Source: JAFAMS01 sp963715815 (GTDB lineage: Bacteria; Vulcanimicrobiota; Vulcanimicrobiia; Vulcanimicrobiales; Vulcanimicrobiaceae). From it: DNA of 64,000 nucleotides. A model generated the notes under the pieces. That model worked only from the letters and a program-made list of their open reading frames with translations. It was not told the origin of the DNA and did no database searches. How positions within the stretch are numbered: the stretch's first letter is position 1; every line of letters starts with the position of its first letter. Position numbers and translations under genes: made by a program. The stretch is taken from positions 2,604,001-2,668,000 of the forward strand of contig OY970278.1 of NCBI GenBank assembly GCA_963715815.1, written 5' to 3'. Below are positions 47,910 to 57,177 of this stretch, in pieces.

Positions 47910-50551
47910 GCGGCGGCGCCGTGGCACTTCTTATATTTTTTTCCTGAGCCGCACGGGCACAGATCGTTGCGTCCAACCTTGTCGCTGGCGCGTTGCGCCG
48001 GTTTCGCCGGTTCTTCACCATCACGATTCGTATGCAGCTGCGCTTTCGCAGGCTTGCCGGGAATAGGTCCGAGGATATTTTCCAGCGTGCGCTCGTCGAG
48101 CGGTGCCGCTGCAGCCGCGGGTTGCGGAAGCAGCTGTCCAGACGGCAACGCTTCGAATGCTGGCCCCGGTGCGACCAATTGCCGTTCGGGCTCCGGGGCT
48201 TCTTGCCGTTCGATCTGGATGTGATAGACCGTCTTGATCGCTTCGTCCGCGATGTTGTTCTTGAGATCTTCGAAAATCTCGTACGCTTCTTTTTCGTACT
48301 CGACGCGCGGGTCTTTTTGACCGTAGCCGCGCAGGCCGATGCCCGCCTTTAGCGTGTCCATCACGTAGAGATGGTCGACCCACATGCGATCGATGATCGG
48401 CAGCATGATGTAGCGTGACTCGACGAAGCGCATGATGTCCGGCGTTATTTCGGCTTCTTTGGCTTCATAGAGTTGCTCACCAATCACGATCAGGCGCTTC
48501 TTCATCTCCTCGCGATCGAGCTTCTCGATGTCTTCGAGCGTCATGTGGCTCTTCACGGGGAAAATCGGCTCGATCTCATCCAGAATCGCGCCCAGCTCCC
48601 ACTCGCTCGGATGTCGTTCCGCCGATGCGTGTTCGTCGATCGTTGACGCGATCTTGTCGTGCAGCGTTTGCACCATGAACGGACGCATCGACTCGCCCTG
48701 CAAGATCTTCCGGCGTTCGCCGTAGATGATCTCGCGTTGCTTGTTCATGACGTCGTCGTATTCAAGAACGGACTTGCGAATCTCGTAGTTGTGGTTCTCC
48801 ACTTTGCTCTGCGCGCGCTCGATCGAGCGAGAGATCATCTTGGCTTCGATTGGAGTCTCGTCGGTGAAGCCGACCATCTTCATCACGCCTTGAATGCGCT
48901 CGGCGCCGAAGAGGCGCATGATTTCATCTTCGAGCGCGACGTAGAAGCGCGTCGAGCCCGGATCGCCCTGACGGCCGGCGCGGCCACGCAGCTGGTTATC
49001 GATCCGGCGTGATTCGTGGCGTTCCGTGCCGATGATGTGCAGGCCGCCGATCTCGGCGATACCCTCACCGAGCTTGATGTCGACGCCGCGACCCGCCATG
49101 TTGGTCGCGATCGTGACGGCTCCTCGAAGACCGGCATCCTTGATAATCTGCGCTTCTTGTTCGTGGTACTTCGCGTTGAGGACGTTGCAGTCGGCGCCTT
49201 TGCGGCGCAGCATCGCGGCCAGCCGTTCCGATTTTTCGATCGAACGCGTGCCGACGAGCACGGGGCGGCCTTTGCCGTGCAAGTCTAAGATCTCATCGAC
49301 GACTGCTGTAAACTTTGCGTCTTCGCTCTTATAAACGATGTCGCCGAGATCGTCGCGCTTCACGTCACGGTTCGTTGGCATCGCAACGACCGAAAGGCCG
49401 TATATCTCGCCGAACTCGCGTTCCTCGGTTTTCGCCGTACCGGTCATGCCCGCGAGCTTATCGTAGAGCCGGAAATAATTCTGGAACGTGATCGTCGCGA
49501 GCGTTTGATCTTCGCTGCGGACCTTGAGGCCTTCTTTGGCTTCGATCGCTTGGTGAATGCCGTCCGAGTAGCGCCGGCCCGTCATCAGACGGCCGGTGAA
49601 CTCGTCGACGATGATGACCTCACCGTCCTTGACGATGTATTGCTGTTCTTTGTGGAAGAGATTCCAGGCTTTGAGCGCCGCGTTCAGCTGGTGCGCAAGC
49701 TCGATGTTGCGCTGATCGTACAGATTGCCGATCCCGAGCATCTTCTCGACTTTGGCAACGCCGGCTTCGGTGATCGGAGCGGCGTGCGCTTTCTCATCGA
49801 CTGTGAAGTCTTCGTCTTTCTTCAACCGCGGGACGATCTGCGCGAATTTTGCGTAGAGCTCCGTTGCATCATGGCCTTGTCCGCTGATGATGAGCGGCGT
49901 GCGCGCTTCATCGATCAGAATCGAGTCGACTTCGTCGACGATCGCAAAGCTGAGCTCGCGCTGAACCATATCTTCGAGCTGCCATGCCATGTTGTCGCGC
50001 AGATAGTCGAAGCCGACTTCGTTGTTCGTAACGTAGGTGACGTCAGAGTTGTAGGCTGCGCGCCGTTCGGGAGGCTGCAAATCGTGCTGGATCACGCCGA
50101 CAGTGAGTCCTAGGAATTCGTAGATCGGCCCCATCCACGCAGCGTCGCGCTTCGCCAAATAATCGTTGACCGTGACGAGATGGACGCCTTTGCCGGCAAT
50201 CGCGTTCAAGTAGACCGGAAGCGTGGCGACGAGCGTTTTGCCCTCGCCGGTTTTCATCTCCGCGACCTTGCCTTCGTGCAAGACTTGGCCGCCCATCAGC
50301 TGCACGTCGAAGTGCCGCATGCCGAGCGTGCGTTTCGCGGCTTCGCGTACGACCGCGAACGCTTCGGGCAACAGATCGTCGAGCGTCGCGCCGTCCGCGA
50401 ACCGTTGCTTGAACTCGGGCGTCTTGGCCGCGAGCGCTTCATCGGAAAGCGCCGAGACCGTGGGCTCGAGCGCATTCACGCGCTCGACGGTGCGCCGCAA
50501 ACGTGAAATCTCGCGCTCATTGGCGTCAAAAATCGTCTTTAGAAAAGCCAT
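47906..50551 (-). CDS. secA: Preprotein translocase ATPase SecA
   Basis: 881 residues. Drives Sec-dependent export. NBD1 Walker A 'VAEMKTGEGKTLVATLPVYLNA', 'VHLVTVNDYLAKRDAAWMGPIYEFLG', DEAD-like 'FAIVDEVDSILIDEARTPLIISG', preprotein cross-linking domain, NBD2 'GRGVDIKLGEGIAEIGGLHIIGTERHESRRIDNQLRGRAGRQGDPGSTRF' (in pieces), scaffold helix and a C-terminal SEC-C zinc site 'CPCGSGKKYKKCHG'. Full length for the family. In many bacteria secA precedes prfB, as it does here once the inserted segment is ignored. Confidence 0.97.
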   Translation of the reverse strand: MAFLKTIFDANEREISRLRRTVERVNALEPTVSALSDEALAAKTPEFKQRFADGATLDDLLPEAFAVVREAAKRTLGMRHFDVQLMGGQVLHEGKVAEMKTGEGKTLVATLPVYLNAIAGKGVHLVTVNDYLAKRDAAWMGPIYEFLGLTVGVIQHDLQPPERRAAYNSDVTYVTNNEVGFDYLRDNMAWQLEDMVQRELSFAIVDEVDSILIDEARTPLIISGQGHDATELYAKFAQIVPRLKKDEDFTVDEKAHAAPITEAGVAKVEKMLGIGNLYDQRNIELAHQLNAALKAWNLFHKEQQYIVKDGEVIIVDEFTGRLMTGRRYSDGIHQAIEAKEGLKVRSEDQTLATITFQNYFRLYDKLAGMTGTAKTEEREFGEIYGLSVVAMPTNRDVKRDDLGDIVYKSEDAKFTAVVDEILDLHGKGRPVLVGTRSIEKSERLAAMLRRKGADCNVLNAKYHEQEAQIIKDAGLRGAVTIATNMAGRGVDIKLGEGIAEIGGLHIIGTERHESRRIDNQLRGRAGRQGDPGSTRFYVALEDEIMRLFGAERIQGVMKMVGFTDETPIEAKMISRSIERAQSKVENHNYEIRKSVLEYDDVMNKQREIIYGERRKILQGESMRPFMVQTLHDKIASTIDEHASAERHPSEWELGAILDEIEPIFPVKSHMTLEDIEKLDREEMKKRLIVIGEQLYEAKEAEITPDIMRFVESRYIMLPIIDRMWVDHLYVMDTLKAGIGLRGYGQKDPRVEYEKEAYEIFEDLKNNIADEAIKTVYHIQIERQEAPEPERQLVAPGPAFEALPSGQLLPQPAAAAAPLDERTLENILGPIPGKPAKAQLHTNRDGEEPAKPAQRASDKVGRNDLCPCGSGKKYKKCHGAAA

Positions 50552-50591
50552 GTCTTTACGTCTTAACGTTCTCGGCGTCGATCAGTTTCCG

Positions 50592-52022
50592 CTACCGGGC
50601 GGCGGGTTGGGCTGCGATGGCATCGGCGAAGTCTTTCCCGACAATGACCGTAACGTCACTTTTCCAGCCCGTCGAGGGGGCGGGCGCCGGATCGGCGCTC
50701 ACGGTCAAACCAGGGATGATGGATAGGTCGCTGAGAACACGCGCGCCGGCTCCGAAGATCCGCGAGTGCTCGAGAATCTGCGTCTGCGCGTGACCGAAGG
50801 TCTCGGCGTTACCGACCTTCCCGATATTGTATCCTTTGGTGCGCAAGAGGGCCGCAAATTTCTTCGCGACGCCCGGGATGCCGCTTCCGTTGAGGACGTC
50901 GACGGCGAGATCCGAGGGCTTGATGTCTCTAACGACCGAGGGCGGAATCGTCGGCGGCGCACCCAGCGGCCCCATGATCAAATCCTGGATCATCTTCTGA
51001 TCCTTGGCGGGATCCGGAATCAAGACGTCGCCGGCCGCGACCTGCTTATCGCCGGTGTATGCAAGCTGTCCCGTTTTGATCCCGGCTTGATCGACTTGTG
51101 AAAATGCGGTCGCGAGACTCAGCTCTTCATCAAAGGAGAGATTCGTATCGACGTCGCGCTTGGCAACACCGAGCAGATCGCGGATGTGCGCAACATCGTT
51201 GAACTTCTCGCGCTTGAGTTTGTCGACGATCGTACGCATCACTTGTTGTTGGCGTAGAATGCGGCACGGATCGCTGCACCAGTCGTGCCGGAAGCGCGCG
51301 TAGCCGACGGCTTGATTTCCGTCGAGATGCTGCATGCCCGGCTTCAGATGAATGTGCAGATGTCCCCAGCTATCGTCGTAGTCAAGCGGACCGTTCGCAC
51401 CCGAGTGCGTGATCGCGTTCGAATTCATGACGTCGAGATCGATGCCGCCGATGGCGTTGATGATATCTTTGGACGCATCGACGCGTAAGACCACGTACCG
51501 GTCGAAATAGTGCCCGGTCGAAGTCTTCGGAAGCCCCAAGAATCCGCCGATGACTTGATCGGCTTCACGCGCGCCGCCCTCGCCGTAGGCCGCGTTGATC
51601 TTATCCTCTTGGCCGTTCGGCAGCGTCGCTTCCATGTCGCGCGGAATCGAGAGTATCGAGATACCACGCGTCGGAAAGTCGAGCGTCGTTACGAAGATCG
51701 TATCGCTGCGCGCGCCGGCCGAAAATTCGATGTCCCGATTCGTGTAGTTGTAGTCGATCCCCAAGACGAGAATCGAGATGCGATCCTTCGCAAACAGCTG
51801 TTCCGGCGGCGGGATGAAGATGTTGACGATCTCTTGCTGCAGCGTTCGATGATGCGCTTTTGCGCGCAGCGCGAGAAAACCGACGACGATGCACAACAAG
51901 AAGAGTATGCTGAGCGTAGCGACCGGAACGACCCGCAAACGGCCTTTGGAGCGGCGCGGGCGATTGGGATCGAAGGAATTGGGTTCGCTAGGGGGAGGCG
52001 GCGGCGCGAAATGTTTACCCAA
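50592..52022 (-). CDS. LytR-CpsA-Psr (LCP) family protein with LytR_C domain
   Basis: 476 residues from TTG 52022, overlapping rimO by 8 nt; the start is uncertain. Pro-rich cytoplasmic N-terminus, one membrane helix at about 34-55 ('VVPVATLSILFLLCIVVGFLALRA'), LCP catalytic domain ('ISILVLGIDYNYTNRDIEFSAGARSDTIFVTTLDFPTRGISILSIPRDME' in pieces, 'DKINAAYGEGG', 'GYARFRHDWCSDPCRILRQQQVM') with the conserved Arg and Asp residues, then a LytR_C domain ('AVDVLNGSGIPGVAKKFAALLRTKGYNI'). LCP enzymes attach glycopolymers to peptidoglycan or act in related transfer; finding one here suggests surface polysaccharide anchoring. Confidence 0.86.
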   Translation of the reverse strand: MGKHFAPPPPPSEPNSFDPNRPRRSKGRLRVVPVATLSILFLLCIVVGFLALRAKAHHRTLQQEIVNIFIPPPEQLFAKDRISILVLGIDYNYTNRDIEFSAGARSDTIFVTTLDFPTRGISILSIPRDMEATLPNGQEDKINAAYGEGGAREADQVIGGFLGLPKTSTGHYFDRYVVLRVDASKDIINAIGGIDLDVMNSNAITHSGANGPLDYDDSWGHLHIHLKPGMQHLDGNQAVGYARFRHDWCSDPCRILRQQQVMRTIVDKLKREKFNDVAHIRDLLGVAKRDVDTNLSFDEELSLATAFSQVDQAGIKTGQLAYTGDKQVAAGDVLIPDPAKDQKMIQDLIMGPLGAPPTIPPSVVRDIKPSDLAVDVLNGSGIPGVAKKFAALLRTKGYNIGKVGNAETFGHAQTQILEHSRIFGAGARVLSDLSIIPGLTVSADPAPAPSTGWKSDVTVIVGKDFADAIAAQPAAR

Positions 52023-53398
52023 CAGCCGCCAATTCCGGAGCAAAGGTGGCGTAGAAATCAAACGGTCCCGCACCGACCAGATTGGCAAGCGCGAACTCAC
52101 CGACGCCGGCGTTTGCGTCGCGTGCAGCAAGAAAGATGCTGCCGTCGACACCTGGTGCTTCACCCATCGAGCGCGCAACGAGGACATCGCGCGTCCCCAG
52201 CGCCGCCGCGATTGGATCGGTCTTACGCAACTTCGCCTGGTTCTCTATGAGAACACGAACCGTTTGTCCCAGACGCCGTTCGCGCGCACGATCCGAAGCC
52301 ACGCGCGCCGCCTCGCGTAAGCGCAGAAGCCGCTTGCGCTTCTCGCGCTCCGTAACTTGCGCATCAAGGTCGGATGCGGGTGTGCCTTCTTCCTTACTGT
52401 ATGTGAAAAAACCGACGCGATCGAGCTGTGCGCGGCCGAGAAATGTCTTCGAGATAATCGACGTGCTCGTCGCGCTCGCCGGGAAAACCTACGATGAACG
52501 TCGAGCGCATCGTGATCCCGGGGACGCGCGCGCGAAATTCTTCGATCAATTCCAAATAACGCTCGCCGTTCGACGGCCGCCGCATCGAGCGCAACACATC
52601 GGGATGCGCGTGCTGCAGCGGCATGTCCATGTACTTGCAGACGCTATCGATGTTGGCGATCGCATCGATCAGCTCCGAATCGACAGTCGCGGGGTACAAA
52701 TACAACAGACGAATCCAATCGATGCCATCGACTTCTGCGAGACGCTCGAGCAGCTTCGCCAATCCGCCGCGCCGATGGCCACGATCGCGTCCCCACATCG
52801 ATGTGTCTTGCGCAATCAGGATCAGCTCTTTCGTCCCACCCGCCGCAAGCGCGCGCGCTTCCGCCAGAATCGATTCTTCGCTGCGCGAACGGAACGTGCC
52901 GCGCAGCTGCGGGATGATGCAAAACGTGCACGGATGATCGCAGCCTTCCGCGATCTTCAAGTAAGCCGTCGCGCGCGGCGTCGTGACCAGGCGCGGCAAG
53001 AAATCGTGCTCGGGCTCGCTTTCGAACTGAAGGCGAACCGGCCGCAAACCCTCGCGCGCCTCTTCGAGAATCTCGGCGATCCCGGCATATGCGCCCGTCC
53101 CGACGATGCCGTCGATTTCCGGAATCAGTTGCTGCAGCTGGGCACCGAAACGCTGCGAGAGGCAGCCGGCTACGATAAGTTGCTGCCCGGGCCGTTTTGC
53201 GGCGGCATGCTCGAGGATGACTTCCGTGGACTCGGCTTTGGCCGGATCGATGAACGCGCACGTGTTGACCACGACGGCGTCCGCCTCACCGGCGTCGGCG
53301 ACGAGTTCCCAGCCCGACTCGCCCAGCTTGCCGATCATCACCTCGGAATCGACAAGATTCTTGGCACAGCCAAGCGAGACAAGCGCGAATTTAGACAT
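52015..53398 (-). CDS. rimO: Ribosomal protein uS12 methylthiotransferase RimO, one extra base
   Basis: Two frames join at about 52435. The first (53398 down) has 'FALVSLGCAKNLVDSEVMIGKL' (N-terminal MTTase Cys), 'AVVVNTCAFIDPAKAEST', the radical SAM motif in 'IAEGCDHPCTFCIIPQLRGTFRSR' and 'MRSTFIVGFPGERDEHVDYLEDISR'. One base later the family sequence resumes as 'AQLDRVGFFTYSKEEGTPASDLDAQVTEREKRKRLLRLREAA' pieces and ends with a TRAM domain ('LGQTVRVLIENQ', 'FALANLVGAGPFDFYAT') at TAA 52015. Without the extra base it is 460 residues, normal for RimO. Adds a methylthio group to Asp of uS12. Confidence 0.88.
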
Positions 53399-53520
53399 TT
53401 AAAGGCGCTCCGGCCCTGCCTACGCGCCCCCCATGCTTCGCACGGGGCCCCCATGACATCGGGCCCATCATCATTGCAGTAGTATAACGGTTCCCCGAGG
53501 GGGCCCGTAACAACATTAGT
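53399..53520. other. Intergenic region between yajQ and rimO
   Basis: 122 bp. On the minus strand it contains a GC hairpin after the yajQ stop (GGGCCCC/GGGGAACC region) and TATACT at about 53485, a possible -10 for rimO without a good -35. Several C/G runs flank these. No gene seen. Confidence 0.35.
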
Positions 53521-54012
53521 CTAGCGATAATTCACAAACTGCAGCGGCAGCTCGAAATCCAGAGCCTTGAGGAGGCCCATCACCTTCTGCAGATCGTCTT
53601 TCGATTTTCCTGAGACCCGAATTTGGTCGCCCTGGAACTGCGCGGTCACTTTGAGCTTCGCGTTTTTGATCGCATCGAAGATCGGCTTGGATTTGTCTTT
53701 CGGAATCCCCATCTTAAGCGTGATCTTCTGACGCAACGTGTTCTGAGTAGCCGGCTCGACCTTACCGTAATCAAATGCTTTGAGCGAGATGCCGCGGCGC
53801 ACGGCACGCGTTTGCAGGATATCGATAACGTTCTTGAGCTTCAGCTCGTCGTCGGAGACGATCGTGATGTCTTTTTCCGTGTTCTCGATCGTGGTCTTCG
53901 AATTCTTGAAATCGAATCGTCCCGCAATCTCCGCTCGCGCCTGGTTGAGCGCGTTCTCGAGCTCTTGCGGATCGATCTTGCTGACTACGTCAAATGAAGA
54001 ATCTGCTGGCAT
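53521..54012 (-). CDS. yajQ: YajQ family cyclic-di-GMP/nucleotide-binding protein
   Basis: 163 residues. 'SSFDVVSKIDPQELENALNQARAEIAGRFDFKNS' (pieces), 'DITIVSDDELKLKNVIDILQTRAVRRGI', 'QTLRQKITLKMGI'-like 'TQNTLRQKITLKMGIPKD' and 'AKLKVTAQFQGDQIRVSGKSKDDLQKVM' are hallmarks of UPF0234. Two ferredoxin-like domains. In Xanthomonas it is a c-di-GMP effector; general role is unsettled. Its ATG directly follows the rodZ stop (0 bp gap), so the pair is an operon. Confidence 0.93.
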   Translation of the reverse strand: MPADSSFDVVSKIDPQELENALNQARAEIAGRFDFKNSKTTIENTEKDITIVSDDELKLKNVIDILQTRAVRRGISLKAFDYGKVEPATQNTLRQKITLKMGIPKDKSKPIFDAIKNAKLKVTAQFQGDQIRVSGKSKDDLQKVMGLLKALDFELPLQFVNYR

Positions 54013-54768
54013 TTACTCCGTTTTCCCGATGAGTGTGTAGTCACGCTGGACGACCTGACCGATCGAACCTAGGATACGCGGCGGTTGCCCAGGCGGCGTA
54101 ACTTCGACGCCTCCGGCATTTCCGACAAGCAGCTTCACATGTTTGCCGCGAAAATCGCGCACGGTCCCGGGCGGGAACTCGCCTTCAAGAACGAGGTTCC
54201 CGTCGACGATGACACGCATCCAGGAAAGCTGCGTCAGCTTCACGCTCAGAACGTGGCGCACCGGACGCGCCGGAGCCGCAGTCGCGGCGATCGGCGTCGC
54301 GCTTGCCGGGGGCAAACTCGCTCCCGGCGTGACGCTGCCTTCCGCGATCGGGATCGCGGCAGCCGTCTTTTGGGGACCGGCTCCGCTGTGCAACTGGTAG
54401 TAGCCGTAGCCTACATACGCGACCAGGCCGAGCGCCACGACCACGGCCACCCAGAGCCAAAGGGAAGGCTTGCTGGCGCTATCCGGGTCGACACTGACGC
54501 CACCGCCGCCGTTCCACTGCTTGCTTGGAGGAGCCGAAGGCACGGTCGCATTGAAGCCCTCGATTGCGTGTTCGGGGTCCACACCCAAGAATCGGGCGTA
54601 CGTGCGGATAAAGCCGCGGATGTAGACCGGAGCCCCGATAACGGGCCAGTCTTCTTCTTCGATCGCTTGGAGATAGGTCGATCGAATGTGAAGACTTTCG
54701 GCAACATCGGAGAGAGACAAGCCGCGTGCTTCCCGTGCTACGCGAAACTCATCTCCGAGCGAAGGCAT
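54013..54768 (-). CDS. rodZ: RodZ-like cytoskeletal membrane protein (HTH_25 + DUF4115)
   Basis: 251 residues from ATG 54768; in-frame codons upstream do not look like the family. N-terminal helix-turn-helix 'GDEFRVAREARGLSLSDVAESLHIRSTYLQAIEEEDW' (pieces) and 'GAPVYIRGFIRTYARFLGVD'; one membrane helix at about 105-127 ('LWLWVAVVVALGLVAYVGYGYY'); Pro/Ala-rich linker; C-terminal DUF4115 'LSVKLTQLSWMRVIVDGNLVLEGEFPPGTVRDF' pieces. Links MreB to the envelope for rod shape. Divergent from mnmA with a 41-bp gap. Confidence 0.87.
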   Translation of the reverse strand: MPSLGDEFRVAREARGLSLSDVAESLHIRSTYLQAIEEEDWPVIGAPVYIRGFIRTYARFLGVDPEHAIEGFNATVPSAPPSKQWNGGGGVSVDPDSASKPSLWLWVAVVVALGLVAYVGYGYYQLHSGAGPQKTAAAIPIAEGSVTPGASLPPASATPIAATAAPARPVRHVLSVKLTQLSWMRVIVDGNLVLEGEFPPGTVRDFRGKHVKLLVGNAGGVEVTPPGQPPRILGSIGQVVQRDYTLIGKTE

Positions 54769-54809
54769 CACACCAAAGTTAGCGCCACCCGGAGCCTTTC
54801 CCCCCGACG

Positions 54810-55904
54810 ATGATAAGACAGCAGACCCGCGTCGTAGCCGCAATGAGCGGCGGAGTCGATTCCGCCGTCGCTGCCGGTTTGCTCGCGGAGGCCGGTTACG
54901 ACGTCGTCGGTGTCACGATGAAGATGTACGCGCCGACGAAGCCCTCGTATGCAAAGTCGTGCTGCGGCGCAGACGATTTCGACGACGCGCGACGCAGCGC
55001 GGCAATACTTGGAATCCCGCACTACGTTCTCGATTTTCAGGAAACGTTCGAACGGAACGTCATAACGCGCTTCGCCGAGGAATATCTGAATGGCCGCACG
55101 CCCAACCCGTGTGTCGCGTGCAACAATTTCGTGAAGCTCGGAACGTTGCGTTCCTACGCCGATCGGCTTGAGGCGCGCTACGTCGCGACGGGACACTACG
55201 CGCGCCTTTCGCACGACGATGACGGCGTGCACCTCTTTCGCGGAACGCACGCCAAAGATCAGGCATACGCGCTCGCGCAACTGACAGCCGCGCAGCTTGC
55301 GGGACTGCTCTTGCCGCTCGGCGAGCTGACGAAGGAAGAGACGCGCGCGCACGCTGTGCGACTCGGACTTCCCGTGCACGACAAAGCCGATTCACAAGAC
55401 ATCTGTTTTGTCGAAGGCGGCGACTATCGCGACGTCCTCACGCGACGTGGCTACGGCGCGGGCGAGCGCGGCGAAATTCGCGACACCGCAGGCGTCGCAG
55501 TCGGCGCGCACGATGGTATCGCGCATTACACGGTTGGGCAGCGCGCGGGACTCGGCGGTGCCGACGCGCCGCGTTACGTTACGCGCGTTGACGCGACGAC
55601 GAACACGATCGTAATCGGCCGCGAAGAGGAGCTTTTCTCTTCAGGTCTCGTCGCCGATGAGCTGAATCTCATTCGACCCGAGCGTTTTGCGTCAGATCCC
55701 GACAGGGCAGAGACCGACGTGTTGGCGATGATCCGTTATCGCGCAACGCCCGTGCCGGCACGCGCACGCATCGATGCTGATGGCAGCCTGCAGCTGCGCT
55801 TTCTCGAGCCGCAGCGCGCGGTCACGCCAGGTCAGCTGGTCGCGCTTTTTGCTCTCGATGGTGACGAAGTTCTCGCCGCCGCTACCATTAGGGAAGCGGT
55901 TTAA
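54810..55904 (+). CDS. mnmA: tRNA-specific 2-thiouridylase MnmA
   Basis: 364 residues. Thiolates U34 of Lys, Glu and Gln tRNAs. PP-loop 'VVAAMSGGVDSAVAAGLLAEAGYDVVGV' pieces; first catalytic Cys in 'GRTPNPCVACNNFVKLG'; second in 'DKADSQDICFVEGGDYRDVL'; 'VGQRAGLGGADAPRYVTRVD' and a C-terminal beta barrel. Length typical. Followed by repeat-bearing intergenic DNA. Confidence 0.95.
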   Translation: MIRQQTRVVAAMSGGVDSAVAAGLLAEAGYDVVGVTMKMYAPTKPSYAKSCCGADDFDDARRSAAILGIPHYVLDFQETFERNVITRFAEEYLNGRTPNPCVACNNFVKLGTLRSYADRLEARYVATGHYARLSHDDDGVHLFRGTHAKDQAYALAQLTAAQLAGLLLPLGELTKEETRAHAVRLGLPVHDKADSQDICFVEGGDYRDVLTRRGYGAGERGEIRDTAGVAVGAHDGIAHYTVGQRAGLGGADAPRYVTRVDATTNTIVIGREEELFSSGLVADELNLIRPERFASDPDRAETDVLAMIRYRATPVPARARIDADGSLQLRFLEPQRAVTPGQLVALFALDGDEVLAAATIREAV

Positions 55905-56094
55905 CGCGGCATTGCCATTGAAATCGTTGCGCTGCCCGGACGATTACGGCGCGCCCTTCGACTCCGCAACGCTGCGCGTTGCTACGCTCAGGATGACATG
56001 GTAGCGCGTGCTACGCTCAGGGTGACACCAATGGTGAGCAAGCCGACACAGCCCGTGCTGTGGAGGCTCGGCCCGCAAATCGCGCCGCTGAGAT
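55905..56094. repeat. Intergenic region with two inverted copies of the dispersed repeat
   Basis: 190-bp gap between convergent mnmA and mqnC. CCTTCGACTCCGCAACG continues to GCTACGCTCAGGATGACA (55955-55998), and a second GCTACGCTCAGGGTGACA lies at 56010-56027. Their complements read TGTCA(T/C)CCTGAGCGTAGC, matching the repeat at 36633 in opposite orientation. Related repeats are widespread in bacterial intergenic DNA; here they may also act as bidirectional terminators. Confidence 0.6.
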
Positions 56095-57177
56095 CTACGC
56101 CGTCGCGAGCGCGATGTCGGAGCGGATGTTCCAGTACGTGTCGCGGATGACGGGACGGAATCCGGCGCCGATGATGATTTCCTCGAGTTGTTTGCGCGTC
56201 GCTTCGTTCGTCGAGCCCGCGTCTTTGACGACGCGCTCTTCGATGATCGTGCCGCCCATATCGTCGCAGCCGTAGAACAACGCGAGCTGACCCATCTTCA
56301 GGCCGGGCGTCAACCACGAAGCTTGCAGATGCGAGAAATTGTCGAGGTATAGCCGCGAGACGGCGAGGACGCGCAAATACTCGATGCCGGTCGCTTCCTG
56401 TCCGCGCAGCGGCGTCTTCCACGGCACGTAGTACCATGGAATGAACGCCGTAAATCCACCGGTTTCATCTTGCAGCGCGCGCAAAACATCGAGATGCATG
56501 ATGCGCTCTTCGTCGGTTTCGATCGAACCGAACATCATCGTCGCGGTCGTCGGCATCCCGAGCTGCTGCGCATCGCGCATCACGCCAAGCCATTCGTCAG
56601 GGCGCACCTTGCGCGCCGAAATGCGCTTGCGCACGCGCTCGACCAATATCTCCGCACCCGCACCCGGTAGCGACTTCATCCCGGCAGCACGCAGCCGCTC
56701 GAGAATTTGACGCGGCGTCATCTCCTCGATCTTCGCGAGACCCGTGATTTCCGAGACGGAGAGCGAGTGGATATCGACGTCCGGATATTGTGCGCGCACG
56801 CGATCAAACAGCTTCTCGAACCAATCCAAACGCAGCTCCGGATTGACGCCGCCTTGAATCATGATCTGCGTTGCGCCTTGATCGGCAGCGAACTTTACGC
56901 GCGCGAGGACGTCGTCATGCGACATCGTGTAACCCTCGCCGTGCTTCTCGGGGCGGAAGAACGCGCAGAACGTGCAGTGTACGTTGCAAACATTCGTATA
57001 ATTAATCGTCGTGTCGATGACATAGGTGACGATCTTTGAATCGTGAAGCGCCATGCGGCGCGCGTTCGCTGCCGCGCCAAGTTCGTGGAGCGGCGCCTCG
57101 CGATAGAGCTTGACCCCTTCCTCGAATGTCAGGCGCTTGCCGTCGGCAGCGCGCTCGAGCAAATTATGAAGCGACAC
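56095..57177 (-). CDS. mqnC: Cyclic dehypoxanthinyl futalosine synthase
   Basis: 360 residues. Radical SAM enzyme of the futalosine menaquinone pathway. Cluster motif in 'NVCNVHCTFCAFFRPEKHGEGYTMS' pieces (C-x3-C-x2-C); 'ATQIMIQGGVNPELRLDWFEKLFDRV' (Q-G-G-x-N-P marks MqnC); 'SLPGAGAEILVERVRKRI'; 'TATMMFGSIETDEERIMHLDVLRALQDETGGFTAFIPW' pieces. Paralogue of mqnE in the same operon. Its start lies within the last 14 nt of mqnA. Confidence 0.93.
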   Translation of the reverse strand: MSLHNLLERAADGKRLTFEEGVKLYREAPLHELGAAANARRMALHDSKIVTYVIDTTINYTNVCNVHCTFCAFFRPEKHGEGYTMSHDDVLARVKFAADQGATQIMIQGGVNPELRLDWFEKLFDRVRAQYPDVDIHSLSVSEITGLAKIEEMTPRQILERLRAAGMKSLPGAGAEILVERVRKRISARKVRPDEWLGVMRDAQQLGMPTTATMMFGSIETDEERIMHLDVLRALQDETGGFTAFIPWYYVPWKTPLRGQEATGIEYLRVLAVSRLYLDNFSHLQASWLTPGLKMGQLALFYGCDDMGGTIIEERVVKDAGSTNEATRKQLEEIIIGAGFRPVIRDTYWNIRSDIALATA